From: Curtobacterium oceanosedimentum | GTDB taxonomy: Bacteria; Actinomycetota; Actinomycetes; Actinomycetales; Microbacteriaceae | DNA length: 57,721 bases | Reading direction: 5' to 3' | Assembly: GCF_020297365.1 (NCBI RefSeq) | Contig: NZ_JAIXIG010000025.1 | Span: 1 to 57,721, forward strand | Notes under the pieces: generated by a model | Databases searched by the model: none | Seen by the model: the letters and a program-made list of their open reading frames with translations, nothing else | Told to the model about the DNA's origin: nothing | Position numbers and translations under genes: made by a program | In this document: positions 35,817-43,887 of the stretch, piece by piece | How the letters are laid out: every line of letters begins with the position of its first letter | Position numbering within the stretch: the stretch's first letter is position 1

Positions 35817-36299
35817 CGGTCACGACCTGCCGCCTCTGTCCGCCGAGGCGGCACGTCGTGTCGCCCGCGCGTCCGCGAACCGACAGGTCCTGCACCTTCG
35901 GCGCGACGCACGTGGCGTGTCGCGCGGCCAGGGCGAGGCGCGGGGCGGGCCGACACCGCGCCTCCAGGCCGTCGGGTGACGGGAGCGCGTCCGCACCGAG
36001 CGGTCACGACACGCCGCTCAGGTCCGCCGAGGTGCACGACCCGTCGCCCGCGCGTCCCCGAACCGACACGTTGCGCACCCGCGGCGCGACGCACATGGCG
36101 TGTGGTGCGCCCAGGGCGAGGCGCGGGGCGGGCCGACACCGGGCCTCCAGGCCGTCGGGCGACCGGAGGACGTCCGCACCGAGCGGTCACGACGCGTCGC
36201 TCAGGTCCGTCGAGGTCGCACGACGTGTCGCCTCCGAGCCCGCGAACCGACACCTTCCTCACCCGCGGCGCGACGCACGTGGCGTGTCGCGCGACCCGC
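35817..36299. repeat. Tandem array of about 183-bp units (2.6 copies) in a gene-free gap
   Basis: Copies begin with CGGTCACGAC at 35817, 36001 and 36184 (periods 184 and 183); the third is cut at about 36299 by the end of the oxidoreductase gene. Each unit has CGAACCGACA (35876, 36059, 36243), a hairpin GCGCGAC-N11-GTCGCGC (35901-35925 in copy 1) and a second hairpin GAGGCGCGG-N12-CCGCGCCTC (35935-35964) that carries the dispersed GGAGGC element. The 533-base gap between convergent genes has no convincing reading frame. Confidence 0.85.
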
Positions 36300-36307
36300 C
36301 AGCGGCG

Positions 36308-37912
36308 TCAGCGCGCGTCGACCGTCACCGAGTGCCAGCCGGTCGCACCGTTCGGTGCCGGCGGCCGCTCCACGCTCGTCTGCACCTGGCCGTCGGCGCT
36401 GATCGCCCGCACCTCGATCCGGTGCGACCCCTCGGTCGGCGTCCACCGCAGCACCCACTGCCGCCAGGTGTCGGCCGACGCCGAGTCGGCGAGCTCCGCG
36501 CGCTGCCACGTGTTGCCGTCGACGCGGACCTCGACCGCCTTGACGCCGGTGTGCGGCTGCCAGGCGACCCCGGCGATCGCGACGCGCTCCCCGGCCGTGA
36601 CGGTGGTGCCGTTCCGCGGGGTGTCGATGCGGGACTCCAGCTTGACGGGCCCGCGCTCGGACCACCCGCGGGGCGTCCAGTACCCCTGCGCGTCGGCGAA
36701 CCGCGTGACCTCGAGCTCGGTGACCCACTTCGTCGCCGAGACGTAGCCGAACAGCCCGGGCACGACCATCCGCACCGGGAAGCCGTGCTCGGCGGGCAGC
36801 GGCTCACCGTTCATCCCGACGGCGAGCAGCGCTGCCGTCCCGTCGTCCTGCAGGACGTCGAGCGGGGTGCCGGCGGAGAACCCGTCGACGCTCCGCGAGA
36901 GGACCATGTCGGCGCCGGCCGTCGGCCGCGCCCGTGCGAGCAGGTCGCGGATGGGGTACCCGAGCCACCGGGCCGTGCCGATCAGGTCGCCGCCGACCTC
37001 GTTCGAGACGCAGCTCAGCGTGGCGACGTGCTCCTCGAGCGGCAGGGCGAGCAGCTCGTCCCAGCGCAGGGTGATCTCCTGCTCGACGGCACCGTGCACG
37101 CGGAGCGACCAGTCGGCGGGGTCGACGGCGGGGACCCGGAGCGCCGTGTCGATCCGGTAGAAGTCGGCGTTCGGGGTGAGGTACGGCGTGATCCCCTCGA
37201 CGTCGAGCGACGCACCGGCGGGCACCGCGGGCCCGCGCACCGCCGCGCCAGGCAGGCGGACGGCCCGCCTGGCAGCGGCGGCCGCCTGCATCGCGGACGA
37301 CCCCAGCCGGGAGGCGGTGCCGACCACGACCGCGACCGTCGCCGTCGCGACGCCCCAGACGAGGAACGCGCGGCGCTCCACCGAGGCGGGCCGCGGTGAC
37401 GCCGTGGGCACGGCCGCCGCGGCCTCCCACCGGCGGAGCCGACGGAGCACCACGCGCAGGACGACCACGGCCGCCGCCACGCCCAGGACCGTGGGAGCGC
37501 CGTCGAACGTGCCGCTCCCCGACCGGGTGCTGACCGCGAGCAGCGCGAGCACCCCACCGGCGGCGAAGACGAGCGCACCGAACGGAGGGCGCGCTCGTTC
37601 GAGCACCCCGGCCCCGGCGCTGATCGCGACCACGAGCACGGTCATGAGGACGAACAGGGCGACCTTGTCGCCGGTACCGAACAGCGCGACCATCAGGTCC
37701 TTGGCGCCCGGGGGAGCGAGGTCGATCACGGCCGAGCCGACGGCGACGAGCGGACTCCCCGCGCCGCCCAGCAGGAGCGCCCCGAACTCGGCGACCCCGA
37801 GGAACGCGGCGGCGGCGACGACGCCCACCGCTGCCGCGAGCAGGGCCGGTCGTCGCAGCGGAGTGGTGCTCGGCTGCACGGTCGGCTCGTCCGTCGGCGT
37901 CTCGGTGGTCAC
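36308..37912 (-). CDS. Membrane-anchored molybdopterin oxidoreductase (sulfite-oxidase family)
   Basis: 534 residues. The first 200 hold five to six membrane segments; then a molybdopterin domain of the sulfite oxidase/YedY fold with the Mo-ligand Cys301 in TLSCVSNEVGG, and a C-terminal dimerisation-type beta domain (VAIAGVAWQPHTGVKAVEVRVDG). The substrate is unknown; relatives reduce or oxidise sulfoxides or sulfite outside the membrane. The GTG at 37912 lies 6 bases after TACGCT, so the transcript is probably leaderless. Confidence 0.88.
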   Translation of the reverse strand: MTTETPTDEPTVQPSTTPLRRPALLAAAVGVVAAAAFLGVAEFGALLLGGAGSPLVAVGSAVIDLAPPGAKDLMVALFGTGDKVALFVLMTVLVVAISAGAGVLERARPPFGALVFAAGGVLALLAVSTRSGSGTFDGAPTVLGVAAAVVVLRVVLRRLRRWEAAAAVPTASPRPASVERRAFLVWGVATATVAVVVGTASRLGSSAMQAAAAARRAVRLPGAAVRGPAVPAGASLDVEGITPYLTPNADFYRIDTALRVPAVDPADWSLRVHGAVEQEITLRWDELLALPLEEHVATLSCVSNEVGGDLIGTARWLGYPIRDLLARARPTAGADMVLSRSVDGFSAGTPLDVLQDDGTAALLAVGMNGEPLPAEHGFPVRMVVPGLFGYVSATKWVTELEVTRFADAQGYWTPRGWSERGPVKLESRIDTPRNGTTVTAGERVAIAGVAWQPHTGVKAVEVRVDGNTWQRAELADSASADTWRQWVLRWTPTEGSHRIEVRAISADGQVQTSVERPPAPNGATGWHSVTVDAR

Positions 37913-37918
37913 GGCACG

Positions 37919-37924
37919 AGCGTA
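37919..37924 (-). promoter_or_regulatory. -10 box of the molybdopterin oxidoreductase gene
   Basis: TACGCT on the minus strand, 6 bases before the GTG at 37912. Confidence 0.5.
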
Positions 37925-38019
37925 GGTCGCGGGGCCGCTCGTCGGCTGTGCGCGGGCTTCCCCCGGCGTTCACCGCCCCTGGCCAGCAGGTGGCGCGCAG
38001 GTCGTGGGAGGATCGGTCC

Positions 38020-38721
38020 GTGCTGCAGCGTCCCGATGGTGTCCCGCGGTCCGGCCGTGCGCGGGGGACCGGACGCCGCCCGACGTCACCGGCCCGACGC
38101 CTCTCGACCCTGCGCTGGGTGGTCGTCGGTGTGTGGCTCGCGCTGCTGGTCGCCCGCATCGTCGTCGTCGCCGTCGTCCCGGGTGCCGACCTGTCCTGGT
38201 ACGGGATCGTCGAGTTCGGGGCGATCGGACTCGGCGTCGTGGTGATCGTCGCCGCGGTCGTCCGGACGGCGGTGGCTCGACAGCGGCACGCGGACGAGGC
38301 CCTCGCACTCGCCATCCGTCGCATCGATCCCACCGTCTGGCTCGTGCCCGCTGCGCCGACGCCCGAGCTGCAGGAGGCCGTGGCCGAGGTGCGCCCGGAA
38401 CCACGTCTCGGTGCCCGGGTCACCTGGGCCTTCGGGGCGACCGAGGCATCGCTGTGGGAGCTCGACGACCGCCGGGCGACCCGGCTGCTCGTGATCCGGT
38501 GGAGCCGCGTCGTACACGTCGGACTCGAGGACGTCCCGGTCGCGCGCGACGCCGCCCGACGAGGCTGCGCCGTCGTCATCCACTACGTCCGACCGGACGA
38601 CCGGCCCGCCGTGACGTCGTTCTTCGTGCGGACGGGGCCGGGGTCACGCCGACTGGTGGGGCGTGGGCCCCGGCTGGAGCGGCTCGTGGCCGACCTGGCG
38701 CGGGAGCGCATCGTCGCCTGA
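38020..38721 (+). CDS. Membrane protein of unknown function
   Basis: 233 residues, not recognised. Two membrane segments (about residues 34-54 and 63-83), then a soluble domain of about 150 residues with WAFGATEASLWELDDRRATRLLVIRWSRVVHVG, likely beta-rich. GTG at 38020 is chosen because GAGGAT lies 6 bases upstream and longer versions read into low-complexity sequence. It diverges from the molybdopterin oxidoreductase and converges with gnd. Confidence 0.65.
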   Translation: MLQRPDGVPRSGRARGTGRRPTSPARRLSTLRWVVVGVWLALLVARIVVVAVVPGADLSWYGIVEFGAIGLGVVVIVAAVVRTAVARQRHADEALALAIRRIDPTVWLVPAAPTPELQEAVAEVRPEPRLGARVTWAFGATEASLWELDDRRATRLLVIRWSRVVHVGLEDVPVARDAARRGCAVVIHYVRPDDRPAVTSFFVRTGPGSRRLVGRGPRLERLVADLARERIVA

Positions 38722-38726
38722 GCGCA

Positions 38727-38757
38727 CCGAGGGCCCCGCGATCGGCGAGACCCTCGG
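38727..38757. terminator. Hairpin between convergent genes
   Basis: CCGAGGG (38727-38733) and CCCTCGG (38751-38757) pair across 17 bases, between the membrane-protein stop and the gnd stop. Confidence 0.6.
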
Positions 38758-38777
38758 CACGCGGCCCGGCGGCACGG

Positions 38778-40235
38778 TCAGTGGGTCGACGGCTCCTGCT
38801 CGACCTCGCGGCGGTCGTCGTCCGACCACAGCGTGTGGAACGTGCCCTCCTTGTCGACGCGCTGGTACGTGTGGGCGCCGAAGAAGTCACGCTGCCCCTG
38901 GATCAGGGACGCCGGCAGCCGGTCGGATGCCAGGGAGTCGAAGTACGACAGCGCCGACGAGAACCCCGGAGCGGGGATCCCGGACGCCGCCGCGATGCCG
39001 ACGATGCGTCGCCAGGCCGCTTCGCCCTCGGCGACCGCGTTCGCGAAGTACGGGTCGACCAGCAGGCTCTCGAGCGAGGGGTTCTCGTCGTACGCCTCGA
39101 CGATGCGGTTGAGGAACTGGGCGCGGATGATGCAACCACCGCGCCAGATCTTCGCGACGTTGCCCAGGTCGATGTCCCAGCCGTACTCCTCGGCCCCGGC
39201 GATGATGAGGTCGAAGCCCTGCGCGTAGGCGACGACCTTCGACGCGTACAACGCCGCGCGCACGTCGTCGGCGAAGGTGTCCGGCACCGGGGCGACGTCC
39301 GGACGGCTGCGCACCGACTGCTGGACGGCGGCACGCTGCGTCGGCTTGGAGGACACCGCACGGGCGAACACCGCCTCGCCGATGCCGGAGACGGGGATGC
39401 CGAGCCCCACGGCGTTCTGCACCGTCCACACGCCCGTGCCCTTCGAGCCCGCGGCATCGCGGATGACGTCGACGAGCGGCTTGCCGGTGTCGGCGTCGGT
39501 CTGCTTGAGCACCTCGCCGGTGATCTCGATCAGGTACGACTCGAGGTCGCCCTTGTTCCACTCGTCGAAGACGCCGACGAGTTCCTCGACCGACAGCCCG
39601 CCGGCGCGTCGGAGCAGGTCGTAGGACTCGGCGATCAGCTGCATGTCGGCGTACTCGATGCCGTTGTGCACCATCTTCACGAAGTGGCCGGCGCCGTCGG
39701 TGCCGATGTGGGTCACGCACGGCTCGCCCTCGGCCACCGCGGCGATCGACTTGAGGATCGGGCCGAGGGTCTCCCAGGCCTCGTCCGATCCGCCCGGCAT
39801 GATCGACGGACCCTTCAGCGCGCCCTCTTCGCCGCCGGAGATGCCGGTGCCGACGAAGTTCAGGCCCTGCTCGCGCAGCTCGTGCTCGCGGCGGATGGTG
39901 TCGTGGAAGTTCGCGTTGCCGCCGTCCACGATGATGTCGCCCGGTTCGAACCGCTCGGCCAGCTGTCCGATGACGGCGTCGGTGCCGGCTCCCGCCTGCA
40001 CCATGATGATCGCCGTGCGCGGCTTGGCCAGGGACGCGACGAAGCCGTCGATGTCCTCCGACGCGATGAACCCGGCGTCGCCGTGCTCGTTCAGCAGCTC
40101 CTCGGTCCGGGCGTACGTGCGGTTGTAGACCGCCACGGTGTTGCCTTCGCGCGATGCGAGGTTCCTCGCGAGGTTGGACCCCATCACTGCGAGTCCGACG
40201 ACCCCGATGTTCGCCTGACCGTTGTTGTCTGCCAC
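38778..40235 (-). CDS. gnd: 6-phosphogluconate dehydrogenase, decarboxylating
   Basis: Oxidises 6-phosphogluconate to ribulose 5-phosphate with NADP. 485 residues, the usual length of the homodimeric type. NADP fold GLAVMGSNLARNLA near the N terminus, catalytic GTGISGGEEGALKGPSIMPGG (read in two parts) and KMVHNGIEYADMQL with the active Lys. GTG at 40235 (VADNNGQANIG) has AAGGAG upstream. Divergent from gluconokinase, so gluconate to pentose phosphate is encoded in one place. Confidence 0.96.
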   Translation of the reverse strand: MADNNGQANIGVVGLAVMGSNLARNLASREGNTVAVYNRTYARTEELLNEHGDAGFIASEDIDGFVASLAKPRTAIIMVQAGAGTDAVIGQLAERFEPGDIIVDGGNANFHDTIRREHELREQGLNFVGTGISGGEEGALKGPSIMPGGSDEAWETLGPILKSIAAVAEGEPCVTHIGTDGAGHFVKMVHNGIEYADMQLIAESYDLLRRAGGLSVEELVGVFDEWNKGDLESYLIEITGEVLKQTDADTGKPLVDVIRDAAGSKGTGVWTVQNAVGLGIPVSGIGEAVFARAVSSKPTQRAAVQQSVRSRPDVAPVPDTFADDVRAALYASKVVAYAQGFDLIIAGAEEYGWDIDLGNVAKIWRGGCIIRAQFLNRIVEAYDENPSLESLLVDPYFANAVAEGEAAWRRIVGIAAASGIPAPGFSSALSYFDSLASDRLPASLIQGQRDFFGAHTYQRVDKEGTFHTLWSDDDRREVEQEPSTH

Positions 40236-40335
40236 GAGCGTCTCCTTCGTCCTGTCGGTGGCGCCCAACCTACGACCGCTGCCCTGGAACTGCACGGGTG
40301 TTGCGGCAACTGGGGACCACTGCCCGGACGGTGAA

Positions 40336-40341
40336 TACTGT
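40336..40341 (+). promoter_or_regulatory. -10 box of gntK
   Basis: TACTGT, 6 bases before the ATG at 40348. Confidence 0.45.
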
Positions 40342-40347
40342 GGAGGG

Positions 40348-40887
40348 ATGACCGAGCGCGCTGTCCACCCGCCCGTCCTCGTCATGGGGGTCTCGGGCTC
40401 CGGCAAGTCGACCGTCGGCCGAGCCCTGGCCGACGCGCTCGTGGCACGGGGCGAGCCGTGCGTGTTCGTCGACGCCGACGACCTGCACCCGGCCGCCAAC
40501 AAGGAGAAGATGCGCCAGGGCATCCCGCTCACGGACGACGACCGCTGGCCCTGGCTCGACGCCTGCGCGGCACGCGTCGCCGCCGTCGAGGCGGACGGTT
40601 CGCGCTGCGTGATGGCGAACTCCGCCCTGAAGCGCGTCTACCGCGACCGACTCCGCGCGTCGGCACCGGGTCTCGTCATCGCGTTCCTGGACGGATCCCG
40701 CGACCTCATCGCCGAGCGGCAGGCCCATCGCCACCACGAGTACATGCCGACGTCGTTGCTCGACTCGCAGTTCGCGACGCTCGAGCGGCTCCAGTCCGAC
40801 GAGGCCGCGGTCGACGTGGACATCGACGGATCGGTCGACGACACCGTGCGGCACATCCTGGCGGCACTCGCCGTCACCGCGGCCTGA
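40348..40887 (+). CDS. gntK: Gluconokinase
   Basis: Phosphorylates D-gluconate to 6-phosphogluconate. 179 residues with the P-loop GVSGSGKST (14-22), DADDLHPAANKEKMRQGIPLTDDDRWPWL and HEYMPTSLLDSQFATLE, all typical of GntK. The ATG at 40348 directly follows TACTGT-GGAGGG. The product is the substrate of the divergent gnd gene. Confidence 0.95.
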   Translation: MTERAVHPPVLVMGVSGSGKSTVGRALADALVARGEPCVFVDADDLHPAANKEKMRQGIPLTDDDRWPWLDACAARVAAVEADGSRCVMANSALKRVYRDRLRASAPGLVIAFLDGSRDLIAERQAHRHHEYMPTSLLDSQFATLERLQSDEAAVDVDIDGSVDDTVRHILAALAVTAA

Positions 40888-40989
40888 ACCGGGCGTCGAC
40901 GACTCGGCGCTGTTCCTGCACAGGGCCTGGCCCTGCTTCGGCCGTCCCCAAGAAGTCCCCGGCGCGGCATCTGCGGTGTGCGCTGCTCC

Positions 40990-40995
40990 TACGGT
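40990..40995 (+). promoter_or_regulatory. -10 box of the toxin-antitoxin operon
   Basis: TACGGT, 6 bases before the ATG at 41002. A second -10-like TACCAT (41043-41048) lies 7 bases before the inner ATG at 41056. Confidence 0.45.
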
Positions 40996-41001
40996 CGTGC
41001 C

Positions 41002-41259
41002 ATGATCACGATCACTGCTCCCCGGACCGATACCACCGTTGATACCATCGACCGCATGGCGATGACCCTCCGACTCGACGAATCCGAGGCCGCGGCGCTG
41101 CGCCGACGTGCCGACCTCGAGGCGCGCTCCATGCAGGACGTCGCCCGGGCCGCCATCCGGGAGTACATCGAGCACCACAGCCGCACCGACCTCATCGACG
41201 GCATCCTGGACAGCGAACTCCCCCGGTACGCCGAGGCACTCGAGCGACTCGGCGGGTGA
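41002..41259 (+). CDS. Antitoxin, ribbon-helix-helix type
   Basis: 85 residues from ATG 41002, or 67 from ATG 41056. The RHH DNA-binding fold is MTLRLDESEAAALRRRADLEARSMQDVARAAIREYIE. The remaining C terminus (LIDGILDSELPRYAEALERLGG) probably covers the toxin. Both starts have a -10-like box 6-7 bases upstream. Repeats GATCAC (twice, 41004-41014) and GATACCA (41029 and 41041) lie between and are candidate operators for self-repression. The Doc toxin starts within its stop (GTGA). Confidence 0.8.
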   Translation: MITITAPRTDTTVDTIDRMAMTLRLDESEAAALRRRADLEARSMQDVARAAIREYIEHHSRTDLIDGILDSELPRYAEALERLGG

Positions 41260-41672
41260 TCCACCTCACCGCCGACGAAGCGCTGCACATCGCCCGGCGG
41301 ACCCTCGGCCCAGGCTGCACCGTCCGCGACGTCGGGTTGCTCGAGGCGGCGGTGGCACGGCCAGCGGCGTCCGTGGGCGGGAGCGACGCCTACCCGACGT
41401 TGGTCGAGAAGGCCGCGGCGCTGGTCCACTCCACCGTGCGGAACCATGCCCTGGTCGACGACAACAAGCGCCTCGGGCTGATGCTGTTGGTCGTCTTCCT
41501 CGGCGTGAACGGCACGCGGTTGCACGCCTCGAACGACCAGGCCTACGACTTCATCGTCGCGGTCGCCGAGGGAGAGCTCGATGCCGTGCCCGACATCGCT
41601 GCTGACCTGGCCCCGCTGATCTCGGCCGACCGCACGCCCGCACGACGCCCCGTCAGCGCCGCACCGCACTGA
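41256..41672 (+). CDS. Doc-family toxin (Fic fold)
   Basis: 138 residues. Doc toxins halt translation by phosphorylating elongation factor Tu. The Fic/Doc motif reads HALVDDNKRLGL, with Asp where most members have Gly; Lys-Arg and His are kept. GTG start overlaps the antitoxin stop by 4 bp. The 3' end overlaps the convergent methyltransferase gene by 20 bp. Activity with the Asp variant is not certain. Confidence 0.85.
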   Translation: MIHLTADEALHIARRTLGPGCTVRDVGLLEAAVARPAASVGGSDAYPTLVEKAAALVHSTVRNHALVDDNKRLGLMLLVVFLGVNGTRLHASNDQAYDFIVAVAEGELDAVPDIAADLAPLISADRTPARRPVSAAPH

Positions 41673-42255
41673 TCGCGCCGTGCGGCCGGTGCTCGGGCGC
41701 GGTGCGTGTGACGGTGTCCACGACCTCGAAGCCCGCTTCGTCGAGCAGCGCCGCCAGGGACGCGACCGGCCACCGGTGGGCGGTGACGACCGCGTGGTCG
41801 AAGGCCTCGACCGCGGGACCCTCGAAGAACCCGAGCAGCAGACCGCCGCCGGGGGAGAGCACCCGCCGGAACTCGGCCAGCGGGACGCCGATGCGAGCGG
41901 GATCGTGGTGGATCACCGAGTACCAGGAGAGGACCCCGTCGACGCTGCCGTCCGCGATCGGCAGCGCGTCGAGCGAGCCGACCCGGAAGTCGACGTCCTC
42001 GGAGCCGTACGTGCGGCGCGCGTGCTCGACGAACTCCGGCACGGCGTCGATGCCGGTCACGCGGTGCCCCTGCCGAGCGAGGGACGCCGCCCAGTGCCCG
42101 GGGCCGCACCCGGCGTCGAGCGACGGACCGCGACGGCCTGCTGCCCAGGCGTCCACGAGTGTCCGGTCGTCGGGGTGGACGGCCGCCATCGAGCCGAGCA
42201 GCGCCGCGTACTCGTCGGCCCGAGCGCTGTACGCCGCCGTCGCCCGCTCCGTCAT
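41653..42255 (-). CDS. Class I SAM-dependent methyltransferase
   Basis: 200 residues: motif I LDAGCGPGHWAASLARQGHRVTGID, motif II region VDGVLSWYSVIHHDP and a Rossmann-like core of the methyltransferase 11/25 type. Substrate unknown, probably a small molecule. The ATG at 42255 lies 7 bases after TACGGT (42263-42268 on the + strand, read in reverse). Not clearly linked to either neighbour. Confidence 0.85.
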   Translation of the reverse strand: MTERATAAYSARADEYAALLGSMAAVHPDDRTLVDAWAAGRRGPSLDAGCGPGHWAASLARQGHRVTGIDAVPEFVEHARRTYGSEDVDFRVGSLDALPIADGSVDGVLSWYSVIHHDPARIGVPLAEFRRVLSPGGGLLLGFFEGPAVEAFDHAVVTAHRWPVASLAALLDEAGFEVVDTVTRTAPEHRPHGAISAVRR

Positions 42256-42293
42256 GCGCCCGACCGTACCGGGCGACGACGGAGCGAGTGCGA

Positions 42294-42374
42294 CCGGTGC
42301 CGGGCAGCGTGACCGCGGCCGGCCGCCGGCCGTCGGGCGGGTGCGGCCGGTACCCGGCAGCGTGACCGCGGCCG
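42294..42374. repeat. Direct repeat of 28 bp, 53 bp apart
   Basis: CCGGTGCCGGGCAGCGTGAC... at 42294-42321 and CCGGTACCCGGCAGCGTGAC... at 42347-42374 differ at two bases. They lie between the methyltransferase promoter and the uxaC end; no function seen. Confidence 0.75.
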
Positions 42375-42396
42375 AGCCCCCGGGCGCCCGGCGCTC
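42374..42396 (-). terminator. Hairpin at the uxaC stop
   Basis: GAGC (42374-42377) with GCTC (42393-42396) around the perfect palindrome CCGGGCGCCCGG (42380-42391). Confidence 0.5.
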
Positions 42397-43834
42397 AGAG
42401 CTTGAACGTCGCCCGCGGGATGTCCGACACGATCCGCTGCGCCGTGCGGACCGCGTCCTCCTCCGACATCTGGTGGGTGACGACGAGCGACGCCAGGTAC
42501 GCCGCGTCCGCCCGTCGGGCCATGTCGTGCCGCGCCGGGATCGAGCAGTACGCCCGGGTGTCGTCGATGAACCCGGACGTCTTCGTGAAGGACGCCGAGT
42601 CGGTGACCGCGGACCGGTACCGCCCGATCGCGGCCGGGGTGTCGATGAACCACCACGGCGCCCCCGCGTACACGGCCGGGTAGAAGCCGGCGAGCGGACC
42701 GATCTCGCGCGAGAACACGGTCTCGTCGACGGTGAAGAGCACCAGGTGGAAACCGGGGGCGGTGCCGAACGCCTCGAGCAGCGGACGCAACGGCTCCGTG
42801 AACGACCCGACGGCGGGCAGGTCGTGCCCCGTGTCCGGCCCGAAGCGGTCGAGGGTGGGGGTGTGGTGGTTCCGGATCACCCCGGGGTGCAACTGCATGA
42901 CCAGGCCGTCGTCGACGCTCATCTCCGCCCAGCGGAAGAGCATGTCGTGCCGGTACGCGGTGGCGTCGGCGTCCGACACCGAGGACGGGTCGCGGAGCGC
43001 AGCCGCGTGGATGCGTTCGCGCTCGCTCGACGGCAGCGGCGCGGACCCGGCGTCCAGCACCCCGGTGTCGGTGGCGGTCGCGCCGTGGCCGATGAAGTAC
43101 TGGCGGCGTGCGCGGAGTGCCGCCAGCAGCCCGGCGTGGGTGCCCGTGTCGATGCCCGCAGCCTCACCGATCGACGTAACCACGGGCCTCCAGTCCGACC
43201 GCGTCGGGTCGAACACGGCATCGGCGCGGAAGGTGGGGAGCACCCGGCCGGTGAAGCCCGGGTCGGCGGCGAGCCGCGCGTGCGCGGCGAGGTCGTCGGC
43301 CGGGCCGTCGGTGGTGGCGAGGACCTCGATGCCGAACGTGTCGAACAGGGCGCGGGGCCGGAAGGCGGGTGACGCCAGCTGGCTGGCGATCTGGTCGTAC
43401 TGCGCGTCCGCGTTCGCGGCCGACGGCTGCTCCGTCAGACCGAACACGTCGTGCAGTTCCGTCTCGAACCAGTAGCGCACGGGTGTGCCCAGGAAGTCGT
43501 CCCAGTGCTCCGCGAGCTGCCGCCAGACGGCGCGGCCTGGAGGCGCGGGGTGCGTCCCCGACAGGTCCTCGCGTCCCAGCGCCTCCAGTCCGACCCCGTT
43601 CGCGTGCAGCAGCCGGAGCACGTAGTGGTCGGGCGTGACGAGCAGCGCTGCCGGGTCCGGGAACGGTCGGTCGGCCGCGATCAGCGCGGCGTCGACGTGT
43701 CCGTGCGGCGAGATGATCGGGGCGTCCTTGACGGCGTCGAAGACGGTCCGAGCGACCGCCCGGGCGCCGGCGTCGGCCGGGAACAGCCGGTCGGGGTGGG
43801 GCGCGAGGCGGGCGGGGGTGCTGGACTGGGTCAT
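42395..43834 (-). CDS. uxaC: Glucuronate isomerase
   Basis: Converts D-glucuronate to D-fructuronate (or D-galacturonate to tagaturonate). 479 residues of the UxaC amidohydrolase family: HxH motif SPHGHVD (His44, His46), MQLHPGVIRNHH and YAGAPWWFIDTP. ATG at 43834 follows AAGGAG. It lies 53 bases downstream of the LacI gene in the same direction and across from the hexuronate importer operon. Two GGAGGC-type elements fall within the coding sequence (43186-43199 and 43535-43550). Confidence 0.95.
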   Translation of the reverse strand: MTQSSTPARLAPHPDRLFPADAGARAVARTVFDAVKDAPIISPHGHVDAALIAADRPFPDPAALLVTPDHYVLRLLHANGVGLEALGREDLSGTHPAPPGRAVWRQLAEHWDDFLGTPVRYWFETELHDVFGLTEQPSAANADAQYDQIASQLASPAFRPRALFDTFGIEVLATTDGPADDLAAHARLAADPGFTGRVLPTFRADAVFDPTRSDWRPVVTSIGEAAGIDTGTHAGLLAALRARRQYFIGHGATATDTGVLDAGSAPLPSSERERIHAAALRDPSSVSDADATAYRHDMLFRWAEMSVDDGLVMQLHPGVIRNHHTPTLDRFGPDTGHDLPAVGSFTEPLRPLLEAFGTAPGFHLVLFTVDETVFSREIGPLAGFYPAVYAGAPWWFIDTPAAIGRYRSAVTDSASFTKTSGFIDDTRAYCSIPARHDMARRADAAYLASLVVTHQMSEEDAVRTAQRIVSDIPRATFKL

Positions 43835-43887
43835 CGTCGACTCCTTCGGTGGGACAGCGGGACGGGTCACGCGGGGACCGGTGCGGG

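Noticed and set aside
35775..36307. Short open frames in the repeat array
   Set aside because: They shift between copies and show Arg/Thr-rich low-complexity products; the conserved feature is the hairpins, not a frame.
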